A DNA stretch of 64,000 nucleotides, from assembly GCF_003355155.1 (NCBI RefSeq), contig NZ_CP031320.1, positions 124,001 to 188,000 of the forward strand. Reading direction: 5' to 3'. A program made the translations under genes and the position numbers. The notes below the pieces were generated by a model. That model was not told the DNA's origin. It searched no databases and worked only from the letters and a program-made list of their open reading frames with translations. Position 1 is the first letter of the stretch. Each line of letters begins with the position of its first letter. The DNA is from Streptomyces armeniacus (GTDB taxonomy: Bacteria > Actinomycetota > Actinomycetes > Streptomycetales > Streptomycetaceae). Of the stretch, positions 42,752-51,534 are shown in pieces.

Positions 42752-43750
42752 TCAGAGCCCCGCGACGTCCGCCAGCAGCCGGGCCTGCTCCGTCATGACG
42801 ATGCTGCGCGCCATGTCCTCGTCCTCCACGACCGACCACAGCAGGTACTCGACGTGCCGGGCCACGGCCCACGCCCGTACCCGCCACGGGTCCTCGCCGA
42901 CCAGCTCCGCCACCAGCGCGGTCCGGTGCTCGAGCACGGCCCGCGGATCGGGGTGCGCGAACGGGTCGTCGACCTGCTCGATCAACGGCCAGGGGTCGAA
43001 CGCCGGATCGCCGGTCATCGGCTTAGCGTCGATCGCCAGCCAGGGCCGCCGCCGCGCCGCGAGGACGTTGCCGGGGTTGAAGTCGCCGTGCAGCACGACC
43101 TCGCGGTCGGCGGAGCCGGGGAGTTCGCGCAGCAGCCGCGCGCCGAGCTTGAACAGCCCGGTGTCGATCCCTTCCGGCCACGGCCGGGACGCCCGTTCCT
43201 CCGCGAGGTCCGCCCACTCGTTTGTGACGTTCGCGAGCGGGGCCGGCCCGGCGTCGGCGGGGACCGGCGCGGACCACAGTTCGCGCAGCAGGTCGGCGGC
43301 GCTCGTGAGCCGCTCGTCGGCCGGTATGCCGTGGGCACGGGCCAGTTCGGTGCCCGGGTCGCAGCGCTCCAGCAGGAGCGCGAACCGCTCGGCGTCCGCC
43401 TCGTACACGTGCACCGCGCCCCGTCCCGCCCAGAGCCGTAGCGCAGCCGCCTCGCCGACGGCCTCGGGGTGCGGCCAGGTGATCTTCAGTACGGCGGGCG
43501 CGGCGGCGTCCGCGTACGTGTCACCCGTGGCGTCCGTGCCGCCCGCGGCGTCCAGGTCCTCCGGACGCCAGGCGGGCGCCACCCAGGAGCAGCTGCCGCC
43601 GTGGAACGGCTCGCCCAGCCGCAGCCCCCACCGCTCCCGGAACTCCTCGATCAGCCCCGGCAGTTCCGCCAGCCACGCCCGGCCGCCGGCGTGCCGCCCC
43701 ATCGTGGTGACCACGGGCAGCGACGGAGGAACGCGTTCAGTCGACACCAT
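42752..43750 (-). CDS. APH(6)/hydroxyurea-phosphotransferase-like kinase
   Basis: A 332-residue kinase-fold protein. The catalytic loop is VVLHGDFNPGNVLAA, with the HGD aspartate and following Asn, and the metal-binding region is WLAIDAKPMTGDPAFDPWPLI, the hallmark of the streptomycin-6-phosphotransferase/hydroxyurea-kinase branch. The N-lobe lysine is in AVLKITWP. The protein is somewhat longer than APH(6). No antibiotic cluster is nearby, so a resistance role is not implied. The ATG at 43750 is one of two close options. Confidence 0.8.
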   Translation of the reverse strand: MVSTERVPPSLPVVTTMGRHAGGRAWLAELPGLIEEFRERWGLRLGEPFHGGSCSWVAPAWRPEDLDAAGGTDATGDTYADAAAPAVLKITWPHPEAVGEAAALRLWAGRGAVHVYEADAERFALLLERCDPGTELARAHGIPADERLTSAADLLRELWSAPVPADAGPAPLANVTNEWADLAEERASRPWPEGIDTGLFKLGARLLRELPGSADREVVLHGDFNPGNVLAARRRPWLAIDAKPMTGDPAFDPWPLIEQVDDPFAHPDPRAVLEHRTALVAELVGEDPWRVRAWAVARHVEYLLWSVVEDEDMARSIVMTEQARLLADVAGL

Positions 43751-43799
43751 GAGGGGCATCCTCGCAGCCCCGGGCCGTACGGCCGCCCGAGGGGCCGCG

Positions 43800-43805
43800 G
43801 ATAAT
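43800..43805 (+). promoter_or_regulatory. -10 element of a leaderless arginase-family gene
   Basis: GATAAT matches five of six -10 bases and ends six bases before the ATG at 43812, with no ribosome site between. No clear -35 is visible in the GC-rich sequence upstream. Confidence 0.5.
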
Positions 43806-43811
43806 GGGCGC

Positions 43812-44723
43812 ATGTCACGCCGACTCGTACTCATCGACGCCCCCTCCAACCTCGGGCTGCGCCCGCCCTCCCCGGGCACCGTGCCCGGCTGCCACAAGCT
43901 CGCGGGCGCCCTGCGGGACCAGGGCCTGGCCCGGCGGCTCGGCGCGGCCGAGGGCGGCGTCGTGGTGCCGCCGCGCTACGACCGCGGCGAGTGGCAGCGC
44001 GGCGACGGCGTGTTCAACGCCGCCGCCATCGCCGGCTACAGCCGCCGGCTCGCCGACCGCGTCGAGGGCCACGTCCGGGCGGGTGACTTCCCGGTCGTAC
44101 TCGGCGGCGACTGCTCCATCGTCCTCGGCTCGTCGCTGGCGCTGCGCCGCGTCGGCCGGTACGGGCTCGCCTACCTCGACGGCCACGACGACTTCCGCCA
44201 CCCCGGCAACGCCCCGGACGGCATCGGCGCCGCCGGCGGCGAGGACGTGGCGCTGGCGACCGGCCGGGGCCAGCGCGACCTGACGGACCTGGAGGGGCTG
44301 CGGCCGTACGTACGGGACGAGGACGTGGCGCTCCTCGGCCTGCGCGACGCCGAGAACGAACCCGAGAACTGCTTCGACGAGCTGACCGGCCTCGGCATCC
44401 ACTACGCCCCCGTCGCCTCCGTACGCGCCGAGGGCTCCGAGGAGACCGCACGCGCCGCGCTCCACCGCGTCGCCGCGCCCGAACTGGACGGCTTCTGGCT
44501 GCACATGGACGCCGACGTGCTCGACCCGGAGGTGCTGCCCGCGGTGGACAGCGACGAACCCGGCGGGCTCACCGCCGAGGAAGTACGGGGCCTGCTGCGG
44601 CCGCTGGCCGCGTCGCCGCGCTGCGCCGGGTTCCAGCTCACCATCTACGACCCGGAGCGCGACGCGGACGGCAGCGGCGCGGCGCTGCTGGCGGACCTGC
44701 TGGAGTCGGTGCTGGCGCCGTGA
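43812..44723 (+). CDS. Arginase/agmatinase-family ureohydrolase
   Basis: A 303-residue member of the ureohydrolase family, which hydrolyses guanidino compounds such as arginine or agmatine with a dimanganese centre. Metal motifs are LDGHDD (Asp123-His125-Asp127) and MDADVLDP (Asp233, Asp235, Asp238). The first motif, normally GGDHS, reads GGDCS with Cys101 in place of the histidine ligand, so metal binding or substrate may differ. The message is probably leaderless. It is divergent from the APH-like gene and has no other nitrogen genes around it. Confidence 0.85.
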   Translation: MSRRLVLIDAPSNLGLRPPSPGTVPGCHKLAGALRDQGLARRLGAAEGGVVVPPRYDRGEWQRGDGVFNAAAIAGYSRRLADRVEGHVRAGDFPVVLGGDCSIVLGSSLALRRVGRYGLAYLDGHDDFRHPGNAPDGIGAAGGEDVALATGRGQRDLTDLEGLRPYVRDEDVALLGLRDAENEPENCFDELTGLGIHYAPVASVRAEGSEETARAALHRVAAPELDGFWLHMDADVLDPEVLPAVDSDEPGGLTAEEVRGLLRPLAASPRCAGFQLTIYDPERDADGSGAALLADLLESVLAP

Positions 44724-44947
44724 CGGGTCGCTGACGGGTCGCTGATGAGGGCTGACGGGGCGGGGGTGCCGCGCGCCGGCCCTTGCACGCAACCCATCGA
44801 AAGTGCAGTCCGATTCCTTGCCAAAGTAAGAGAAAAGCGAACTCCCAAGCCTTACCTGGGAGGACTGTTCAACAAGCTGCCGAACGTGTTCCATGGTCAT
44901 CGGGGGTGCCGGGAGGCGGCGGCCCCGTGGGAGAGAGCGAGGCAGCC
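44724..44947. other. Spacer before the DUF5107 gene
   Basis: A 224-base gap without a gene. It is less GC-rich around 44815-44850 and should hold the promoter. CTCCCA (44842-44847) and TGGGAG (44857-44862) form a small inverted repeat, and TGCA pairs flank 44785-44808; both could be regulator sites. Confidence 0.4.
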
Positions 44948-46960
44948 GTGGGCAGCACGACCGTACGCAGCAGCATCCTGACCCTGCCCGTGGCACCCGT
45001 CGGACCGGAGAATCCGCTTCCGCCGCTGCTGCCGCTCGACGAGATGCACACCATCGAGGAGAGCGAACGGGCGGCGCTGCCACCGTCGATGGCGCGTCAG
45101 GTCGGATACGAGCCGCTGAGCTCCGTGCTCCCCACGCGCATCCTGGACGGCTACGGCCGGGACCGCGCACCGGCCGGCCTGGACACCCTCGTGATCGAGA
45201 GCGACCGGCTGCGCGCCACGGTCCTGCCGGGCCTCGGCGGCCGCATTCACTCGCTCCACCACAAGCCCACCGGGCGGGAGTTGCTGTACACGAACCCTGT
45301 CCTGCAGCCCGCCGACTTCGCGCTCAACGGCGCCTGGTTCTCCGGCGGCATCGAGTGGAACATCGGCGCCACCGGCCACACGACCCTCTCCTGCGCGCCC
45401 GTGCACGCGGCGGTCGTGCCCGCGCCCGACGGCGGCGAGATGCTGCGGCTGTGGGAGTGGGAGCGGCTGCGCGACACCCCGTTCCAGGTCGACCTGTGGC
45501 TGCCGGAGGGCTCCGACTTCCTCTACGTGGGGGCGCGGACCCGCAATCCGCACGACCGCACCGTGCCCGTCTACTGGTGGTCGAACATCGCCGTCCCGGA
45601 AGAGGAGCGCACCCGCGTCCTCGTACCCGCCGAGGAGACCTGGCACTTCGGCTACGAGCGGAGCCTGCGCCGTATCCCCGTGCCCCACTGGCGGGACGCC
45701 GACCGCAGCTATCCGCTGCGCAGCGAGTTCCCCGCCGACTACTTCTACGAAGTGCCGGTCGAGGCCCGCAAGTGGATCGCGTCGCTCGACGAGCACGGGC
45801 AGGGTCTCGTCCAGACCTCCACGGACCTGCTGCGGGGCCGGAAGCTGTTCGTCTGGGGCCACGGGCCCGGCGGCCGCCGGTGGCAGCAGTGGCTGACCGA
45901 GCCGGGCACTCCCGGGTACGCCGAGATCCAGGCCGGCCTCGCCCGTACGCAGCTGGAGCACATCCCGCTGGAGGCGGGCGAGGAGTTCGCGTGGCTGGAG
46001 GCGTACGGTCCGCTGGACGCCGACCCGGCCGCCGTGCACGGCGACGACTGGGACGCCGCACGCGCCGAGGTGGAAGGGCGGCTCGAGACGGCGCTGCCGC
46101 GCGCCGACGTGGACGCCGCGTACGCCGCCTGGCGGCCGTACGCCGACACCGACCCCGCCGAGCCGCGCCTCGCCACCGGCTCGGGCTGGGGCGCGCTGGA
46201 GGTCGTCCGCGGCGGTCACCTGCTGCCCGGCACCCCGTTCCCCGAGGACACGCTGGGGGAGGAACAGCAGCCGTGGCTGGAGCTCCTCAAGACGGGCCGC
46301 CTGCCCGACCCGGGCCGTGCCGCGGACGCGGGCCGCGGCCCGGACGGGCCGGAGCGTGACGGGTTCGGCGGCACGCCGCCCGGCCCCACGCTGGTCTCGG
46401 CCGCGTGGCGGGACCAGCTGGAGTGCGCGCCCTCCGGGCCGATGACCGACTACCACCTGGGCATCGCCCAGTGGCACGCCGGCGACCACGCGCAGGCGGT
46501 GCGCAGCTGGGAGCGGTCCTGTGCCGCGGCCGAGACCCCGTGGGCGCTGCGCTGCCTCGCCGTGGCGGACGCGTACGACGCGGCCACCGGGCTGTACCCG
46601 CAGCGCGCGGCCGACCGCTTCCTGGCGGCGGTCGAGCGCGTCTCCGACGGGCACGCGCTGGCCGCGCTGATACGGGAAGCGGTCCCCGTCCTCCTCGCCG
46701 CGGACCGCCCGGCCGACGCCCGCGCCGTCCTCGACCGGCTCCCGCCGGAGGAACGCGCCCGCGGACGCTGCCGCCTGCTGCACGCCCGCATCCTGGTCGC
46801 GGAGGGCGACCGGGAGGCGGCCCGAGCGGTCTTCACCGAGGGCGACGGCTTCGAGGTGGACGATCTGCGGGAGGGCGACGAGATCCTCAACGACACGTGG
46901 TCCTCGATAACGGACGCCCCGATCCCGGACCGCTACGAGTTCCGCATGCGCCCGGCCTGA
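44948..46960 (+). CDS. DUF5107 domain and TPR-like protein, sugar-utilisation associated
   Basis: A 670-residue soluble protein. The N-terminal part (about 60-370) has the DUF5107 pattern, related to the galactose-mutarotase fold: LRATVLPGLGGRIHSLHHKPTGRELLYTN and NGAWFSGGIEWNIGATGHTT. The C-terminal 200 residues are TPR-like helices (YHLGIAQWHAGDHAQAVRSWERS). The GTG at 44948 follows a CGAGG; one seven codons earlier is also possible. It lies directly before a DeoR regulator and a sugar ABC operon, so a carbohydrate-processing role is likely though the chemistry is not known. Confidence 0.82.
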   Translation: MGSTTVRSSILTLPVAPVGPENPLPPLLPLDEMHTIEESERAALPPSMARQVGYEPLSSVLPTRILDGYGRDRAPAGLDTLVIESDRLRATVLPGLGGRIHSLHHKPTGRELLYTNPVLQPADFALNGAWFSGGIEWNIGATGHTTLSCAPVHAAVVPAPDGGEMLRLWEWERLRDTPFQVDLWLPEGSDFLYVGARTRNPHDRTVPVYWWSNIAVPEEERTRVLVPAEETWHFGYERSLRRIPVPHWRDADRSYPLRSEFPADYFYEVPVEARKWIASLDEHGQGLVQTSTDLLRGRKLFVWGHGPGGRRWQQWLTEPGTPGYAEIQAGLARTQLEHIPLEAGEEFAWLEAYGPLDADPAAVHGDDWDAARAEVEGRLETALPRADVDAAYAAWRPYADTDPAEPRLATGSGWGALEVVRGGHLLPGTPFPEDTLGEEQQPWLELLKTGRLPDPGRAADAGRGPDGPERDGFGGTPPGPTLVSAAWRDQLECAPSGPMTDYHLGIAQWHAGDHAQAVRSWERSCAAAETPWALRCLAVADAYDAATGLYPQRAADRFLAAVERVSDGHALAALIREAVPVLLAADRPADARAVLDRLPPEERARGRCRLLHARILVAEGDREAARAVFTEGDGFEVDDLREGDEILNDTWSSITDAPIPDRYEFRMRPA

Positions 46961-46965
46961 CTCTC

Positions 46966-47129
46966 CAGCCCGTCCGGCACTTGGGGGACGGCCCGCAGCC
47001 GCCCCCCCCAAGCCCGTCCGGCCGACCCTTGGCCACGGTGGGCCTGCACTCGGCAGTGTTCGGTTGGGCCACCGGCCTGTGCCGGGCAGTGACCGCCCCG
47101 GTCTGTCCTCAAGCGCCGGACGGGCTTGG
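46966..47129. repeat. Dispersed inverted-repeat element, copy C
   Basis: Third copy of the family: left arm 46966-46995, an internal short direct copy near 47010-47021, and an inverted right arm 47101-47129. It begins six bases after the DUF5107 stop and may act as its terminator. It lies in a 443-base gap (46961-47403) that otherwise holds the putative DeoR operator region and no gene. Confidence 0.72.
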
Positions 47130-47190
47130 GGGTGCCCGGCCCCGGCTTGAGGGGGCGGGCCCGGGCCGGTCGCACGGCACGGGCAAGAAA

Positions 47191-47386
47191 CGGGCATTCG
47201 CGTGCCCGAAACGGTCAGTGGCGTAGGTCACGCGGAATCCATTTCGCGCCGCCCCCAAGCCGTCGCGCCGCCCCGGGAAGCGGGCACAAACGGGCACGAT
47301 CCCGTGTGCTCCAAGCCTGGCCGCACTGTTGCGCCGGATGTACAACTCTTCACACGGCCCGAACGGGCACCACGACGCCCGAACGG
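47191..47386. promoter_or_regulatory. Cluster of CGGGCA motifs before deoR
   Basis: CGGGCA-N6-TGCCCG is a perfect palindrome at 47191-47208. CGGGCAC repeats at 47281 and 47291 (10 bp apart, one helical turn) and at 47364, and the palindrome GCCCG-AA-CGGGC lies at 47357-47368 with GCCCGAACGG again at 47377. DeoR-family proteins often bind repeated short motifs, so this is a good operator candidate. Confidence 0.5.
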
Positions 47387-47403
47387 AGAGGGGGCGAAGC
47401 CTC

Positions 47404-48165
47404 ATGAGTGCGGAAGAGCGGCAGCGGGAGATCGTCGGAGCGGCACGCCGCAGCGGTTCCGTCGATGTCGCCGAGCTCGCCGCCGAGCTGGGCGTCGCGC
47501 GGGAGACGGTCCGCCGTGACCTGCGGGTGCTCGAGTCGCACGGCCTGCTGCGCCGTACGCACGGTGGCGCGTACCCGGTGGAGAGCGCGGGCTTCGAGAC
47601 CACGCTCGCCTTCCGTACCACCATGCACGTGCCGGAGAAGCGCCGGATCGCCGCCGCCGCGGCCGACCTGCTGGGCGAGGCCGAGACGGTCTTCGTCGAC
47701 GAGGGCTTCACCCCCCAGCTCATCGCCGAGGCCCTGCCCCGTGACCGGCATCTGACCGTGGTCACCGCCTCGCTCGCGGCGGCGGGCGCGCTCGCCGAGT
47801 ACGACGGCTTCACCGTGCTGCTGCTCGGCGGCCGGGTGCGCGGCGGCACGCTGGCCACCGTCGATCACTGGACCACGAAGATGCTGGCCGGATTCGTCAT
47901 CGACCTGGCGTACATCGGAGCCAACGGCATCTCCCGCGACCACGGCCTGACCACCCCCGATCCGGCCGTGAGCGAAGTCAAGTCCCAGGCGATCCGCGCC
48001 TCACGCAGACGCGTCTTCGCGGGGATCCATACGAAGTTCGCCGCGGTGAGCTTCTGCCGCTTCGCCGAAGTCGGCGACTTCGAGGCGATCGTGACCTCCA
48101 CGGGTCTGCCCGCCTCGGAGGCCCACCGCTACTCCCTCCAGGGGCCGCAGGTCATCCGGGTCTGA
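47404..48165 (+). CDS. DeoR-family transcriptional regulator
   Basis: A DeoR/GlpR-type repressor of 253 residues. The winged HTH is at about 4-55 (RQREIVGAARRSGSVDVAELAAELGVARETVRRDLRVLESHGLLRRTHGGA), with the family signature VRRDL. A sugar-phosphate-isomerase-like effector domain follows (VFVDEGFT, VVTASLAAA, LGGRVRGGTLAT, AYIGANGIS). It is followed by a sugar uptake operon, which it probably controls in response to a phosphorylated sugar. GGAGAGGGGG lies upstream. A hairpin separates it from the operon. Confidence 0.92.
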   Translation: MSAEERQREIVGAARRSGSVDVAELAAELGVARETVRRDLRVLESHGLLRRTHGGAYPVESAGFETTLAFRTTMHVPEKRRIAAAAADLLGEAETVFVDEGFTPQLIAEALPRDRHLTVVTASLAAAGALAEYDGFTVLLLGGRVRGGTLATVDHWTTKMLAGFVIDLAYIGANGISRDHGLTTPDPAVSEVKSQAIRASRRRVFAGIHTKFAAVSFCRFAEVGDFEAIVTSTGLPASEAHRYSLQGPQVIRV

Positions 48166-48210
48166 CCGCCCGGCGTCTCCTCGGCAGGCTCCCGGCCTTC
48201 CCAAGTCTTC

Positions 48211-48239
48211 GCCTCCCGCGCCCTCCGTACGCGGGAGGC
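48211..48239 (+). terminator. Hairpin after deoR
   Basis: A perfect 10-bp stem (48211-48220 with 48230-48239, arm GCCTCCCGCG) encloses a nine-base loop. The ABC operon therefore probably has its own promoter beyond it. Confidence 0.72.
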
Positions 48240-48282
48240 GTGGCCGAGCACACCCACAGCACGCTCACAGCATCCCCTCATA

Positions 48283-48292
48283 TTTCGTGAAA
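48283..48292. promoter_or_regulatory. TTTCGTGAAA palindrome before the ABC operon
   Basis: TTTC-GT-GAAA lies 34 bases before the binding-protein gene, in an AT-richer patch (CTCATATTTC). It may be the DeoR operator or a promoter element for the operon. Confidence 0.4.
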
Positions 48293-48326
48293 CAGCCCCT
48301 CATCACCGAAGAAATCGGAGCAGGAC

Positions 48327-49676
48327 ATGCGCAGCCAGAGCAGAAAACCAGCGCGTGCATTCGTCGCCGTGGCGGTCGCGGGGAGTCTCCTCGCCGCTTG
48401 CAGCGGAGCGGGGGGCGGGTCCTCGGACGACAAGTCCATCAACGTCCTCATGGTCAACAACCCGCAGATGGCCGATCTGCAGAAGCTGACCGCGAAGCAC
48501 TTCACGAAGAAGACCGGCATCAAGGTCAACTTCACGGTGCTGCCGGAGAACGAGGTCCGGGACAAGATCAGTCAGGACTTCTCGAACCAGGCCGGCCAGT
48601 ACGACGTGGCCACCATCAGCAACTACGAGGCGCCGATCTACGCCAAGAACGACTGGCTGCACGCCCTCGACCCGTACATCGAGAAGGACAAGAAGTTCGA
48701 GGCCAAGGACATCCTCACCCCGATGCAGGTCTCCCTCAGCGGTGAGGACGGCAAGACGTACGGCACGCCGTTCTACGGCGAGTCGTCCTTCCTCATGTAC
48801 CGCAAGGACATCTTCGCCGAGCAGGGCCTGAAGATGCCCGCGAAGCCGACCTGGCAGGAGGTCGCCGACCTGGCCGCCGAGGTGGAGGGCGCCCAGAAGG
48901 GCATGGCGGGCATCTGCCTCCGCGGGCTGCCCGGCTGGGGCGAGCTGATCGCGCCGCTGACCAGCGTCGTGAACACCATGGGCGGCACGTGGTTCGACGA
49001 GAACTGGGAAGCGAAGCTGGATTCGCCCGAGTTCACCAAGGCGACCAAGTTCTACGTAGACCTGGTGCGGGAGCACGGTGAGGCCGGCGCGGCCCAGTCC
49101 GGGTACGCGGAGTGCCTGAACAACATGACCCAGGGCAAGGCCGCCATGTGGTACGACGCCACCGCCGGCGCCGGCTCGCTCGAGGAGACCAAGTCCCCGG
49201 TCAAGGGCAAGATCGGCTACGTTCCGGCGCCCGTCGACAAGACCAAGAGCTCCGGCTGGCTCTACACCTGGGCGTGGGCGATGCAGAAGGCGTCCGGAAA
49301 CGCCGACAGCGCCTGGAAGTTCATCTCGTGGGCGTCCGGCAAGGAGTACGAGGAGCTGGTCGGCAAGGAGATCGGCTGGGCGAACGTCCCCGCCGGGAAG
49401 CGCGCCTCGACGTACGAGAACCCCGAGTACCAGAAGGCCGCCAAGTCGTTCTACAAGGTGACCCACGACGCGATCGACCAGGCCGACCCGCGTAATCCGG
49501 GTGTGCAGAAGCGTCCGGCGCCCGGCATCCAGTTCGTCGGCATCCCGGAGTTCACCGACCTCGGCACCAAGGTCTCGCAGGAGATCAGCGCCGCGATAGC
49601 GGGCCGCCAGTCCGTCGAGTCCGCGCTCGAGAAGTCGCAGAAGCTGGCCGAGAAGGTAGGCGAGGAATACCAGTGA
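48327..49676 (+). CDS. Sugar/sugar-alcohol ABC transporter, binding lipoprotein
   Basis: A 449-residue extracellular solute-binding protein, family 1. The signal peptide ends in the lipobox LAAC with lipidation at Cys25. The mature part shows the cluster-B pattern: LMVNNPQMADLQKLTAKHFTKKTGI, YDVATISNYEAPIYA, FYGESSFLMYRKDIFAE. The style is that of SmoE-type polyol binders, and a zinc dehydrogenase follows in the operon, so mannitol, sorbitol or a similar sugar alcohol is the likely ligand. Its stop shares one base with the first permease start. No ATP-binding subunit is in the window; Streptomyces often use a shared MsiK ATPase. Confidence 0.9.
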   Translation: MRSQSRKPARAFVAVAVAGSLLAACSGAGGGSSDDKSINVLMVNNPQMADLQKLTAKHFTKKTGIKVNFTVLPENEVRDKISQDFSNQAGQYDVATISNYEAPIYAKNDWLHALDPYIEKDKKFEAKDILTPMQVSLSGEDGKTYGTPFYGESSFLMYRKDIFAEQGLKMPAKPTWQEVADLAAEVEGAQKGMAGICLRGLPGWGELIAPLTSVVNTMGGTWFDENWEAKLDSPEFTKATKFYVDLVREHGEAGAAQSGYAECLNNMTQGKAAMWYDATAGAGSLEETKSPVKGKIGYVPAPVDKTKSSGWLYTWAWAMQKASGNADSAWKFISWASGKEYEELVGKEIGWANVPAGKRASTYENPEYQKAAKSFYKVTHDAIDQADPRNPGVQKRPAPGIQFVGIPEFTDLGTKVSQEISAAIAGRQSVESALEKSQKLAEKVGEEYQ

Positions 49677-50650
49677 TGAGCGCGCCCCCGGCGGCCGCCG
49701 CGCCGCCCGCCGCCTCCGCTCAGGACCCGCAGCCGCCGCCCGCCGCGAAGCGGCCGGCGCTGCGGGCCTGGGCGACCAGAGCACCGCTGATGCCCGCCCT
49801 GGTCTTCCTGATCGTGGTCACCCAACTCCCGTTCGCGGCCACGCTGGTGACCTCCCTCTTCGACTGGAACTCGCTCCACCCCGACGACCGGCACTTCACC
49901 GGTTTCGACAACTACAGCACCGTGCTGGCCGATGCGGAGGTACGCGAGTCGGTGGTCACCACCGCCGTGCTCACCGCCGTCGTGGTGCTGGTCAGCATCG
50001 TCATCGGGCTGCTGCTGGCCTTGTTGCTGGACCGCTCGTTCAAGGGCCGCGGCATCGTACGGACGATGCTGATCGCGCCGTTCCTGATCGTGCCGGTGGC
50101 GGCGGCGCTGCTGTGGAAGCACGTGCTCTACAACCCGGAGTACGGGCTGTTCAACGGCCTGCTCAACTGGCTCGCCGGCCTCGTCGGCATCGACGACCCG
50201 GTGCAGCCCGAGTGGGTGACCGACATGCCGCTGCTCGCGGTGCAGATGTCGCTCATCTGGCAGTGGACGCCGTTCATGATGCTGATCCTGCTGGCCGGGC
50301 TGCAGAGCCGGCCGCTGGACCTGATCGAAGCGGCCCGGCTGGACGGCGCGGGCAACTGGCAGATATTCCGCTATCTCACGCTGCCGCACCTGCGCCGCTA
50401 TCTCGAACTGGGCGCCCTGCTCGGCTCGATCTACATCGTGCAGAACTTCGACGCCGTCTTCACGATCACCAAGGGCGGGCTCGGTACGGCCAACCTGCCG
50501 TACACGATCTACGAGACGTTCTACAACGCGCACGAGTACGGCGAGGCGTCCGCCACCGGTGTGCTCGTCGTCATCGGGTCCATCGTCATCGCCACCTTCG
50601 CTCTGCGAGTGGTCTCGTCCCTCTTCAGCGAGGAGGTGTCCCGGTCATGA
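49676..50650 (+). CDS. Sugar ABC transporter permease (MalF type)
   Basis: A 324-residue inner-membrane permease with six predicted helices. The ABC-coupling loop EAA motif is EAARLDGAGNWQIFRYLTLPHL near residue 218. A Pro/Ala-rich stretch precedes the first helix (ALVFLIVVTQLPFAATLV). The ATG at 49676 has GAGGA nine bases before and overlaps the binding-protein stop by one base. It pairs with the following permease. Confidence 0.92.
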   Translation: MSAPPAAAAPPAASAQDPQPPPAAKRPALRAWATRAPLMPALVFLIVVTQLPFAATLVTSLFDWNSLHPDDRHFTGFDNYSTVLADAEVRESVVTTAVLTAVVVLVSIVIGLLLALLLDRSFKGRGIVRTMLIAPFLIVPVAAALLWKHVLYNPEYGLFNGLLNWLAGLVGIDDPVQPEWVTDMPLLAVQMSLIWQWTPFMMLILLAGLQSRPLDLIEAARLDGAGNWQIFRYLTLPHLRRYLELGALLGSIYIVQNFDAVFTITKGGLGTANLPYTIYETFYNAHEYGEASATGVLVVIGSIVIATFALRVVSSLFSEEVSRS

Positions 50651-51534
50651 CCGCGACCCTGACGGCGCCCGCCAAGGCCCGTACCGGCCCGGTACCCGCC
50701 CCCGTACGCCGCGCGCGCAGGCGGAACGCCGCCCTCGGGCTGCTGGCCTGGATCTCCGGGATCCTCTTCTTCCTCCCGGTCGCCTGGATGGCGCTGACCT
50801 CGCTGCACTCCGAGCCGGACGCCGCCACCAACCCGCCGTCGCTGGGCGCGCCGCTCACCCTGGACGGGTACCGGGAGTTCTTCGGCGCAGGGGGCGGCAA
50901 CAGCCCCTGGCCGCCGCTGATCAACTCGATGACGGCGTCCGTGGTGTCCACGCTCCTGGTGCTGCTGCTGGCGTTCCCGGCGGCGTACGCGCTGTCCATA
51001 CGGCCGGTGCGCAAGTGGCGGGACGTGCTGTTCTTCTTCCTGTCCACGAAGATGCTGCCGGTGGTGGCCGGGCTGCTGCCCATCTACCTGTTCGCCAAGA
51101 ACACCGGCATGCTCGACAACATCTGGCTGCTGGTCATCCTCTACACGTCGATGAACCTGCCGATCGCCGTGTGGATGATGCAGTCGTTCCTGGCCGAGGT
51201 CCCCATATCCGTCATCGAGGCCGCCCAGATAGACGGCGCCCGGCTGCCGACCATCCTGGCCCGGGTCATCGCCCCGATCACCGGCCCCGGGATGGCCGCC
51301 ACCGCCCTGATCTGCTTCATCTTCAGCTGGAACGAGATGCTGTTCGCGCAGGTGCTCACCGGTGTGGTGGCCCAGACCGCACCCGTGTTCCTGACCGGCT
51401 TCATCACCAGTCAGGGCCTCTTCCTGGCCAAGGTGTGCGCCGCGTCGCTCGCCATTTCCCTGCCGGTGCTGGCCGCCGGGTTCGCCGCCCAGGACAAACT
51501 CGTCCAGGGCCTGTCGCTAGGAGCCGTCAAATGA
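50647..51534 (+). CDS. Sugar ABC transporter permease (MalG type)
   Basis: Second permease of the uptake system, 295 residues with six predicted helices. The EAA loop is IEAAQIDGARLPTILARVIAPI. It overlaps the first permease and the dehydrogenase gene each by four bases (ATGA), so the four structural genes are translated as one coupled unit. Confidence 0.92.
   Translation: MTATLTAPAKARTGPVPAPVRRARRRNAALGLLAWISGILFFLPVAWMALTSLHSEPDAATNPPSLGAPLTLDGYREFFGAGGGNSPWPPLINSMTASVVSTLLVLLLAFPAAYALSIRPVRKWRDVLFFFLSTKMLPVVAGLLPIYLFAKNTGMLDNIWLLVILYTSMNLPIAVWMMQSFLAEVPISVIEAAQIDGARLPTILARVIAPITGPGMAATALICFIFSWNEMLFAQVLTGVVAQTAPVFLTGFITSQGLFLAKVCAASLAISLPVLAAGFAAQDKLVQGLSLGAVK

Noticed and set aside
42752..43750. 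Antibiotic resistance gene
   Set aside because: The APH(6)-like fold is common in Streptomyces without resistance, and no resistance or biosynthetic context is visible.
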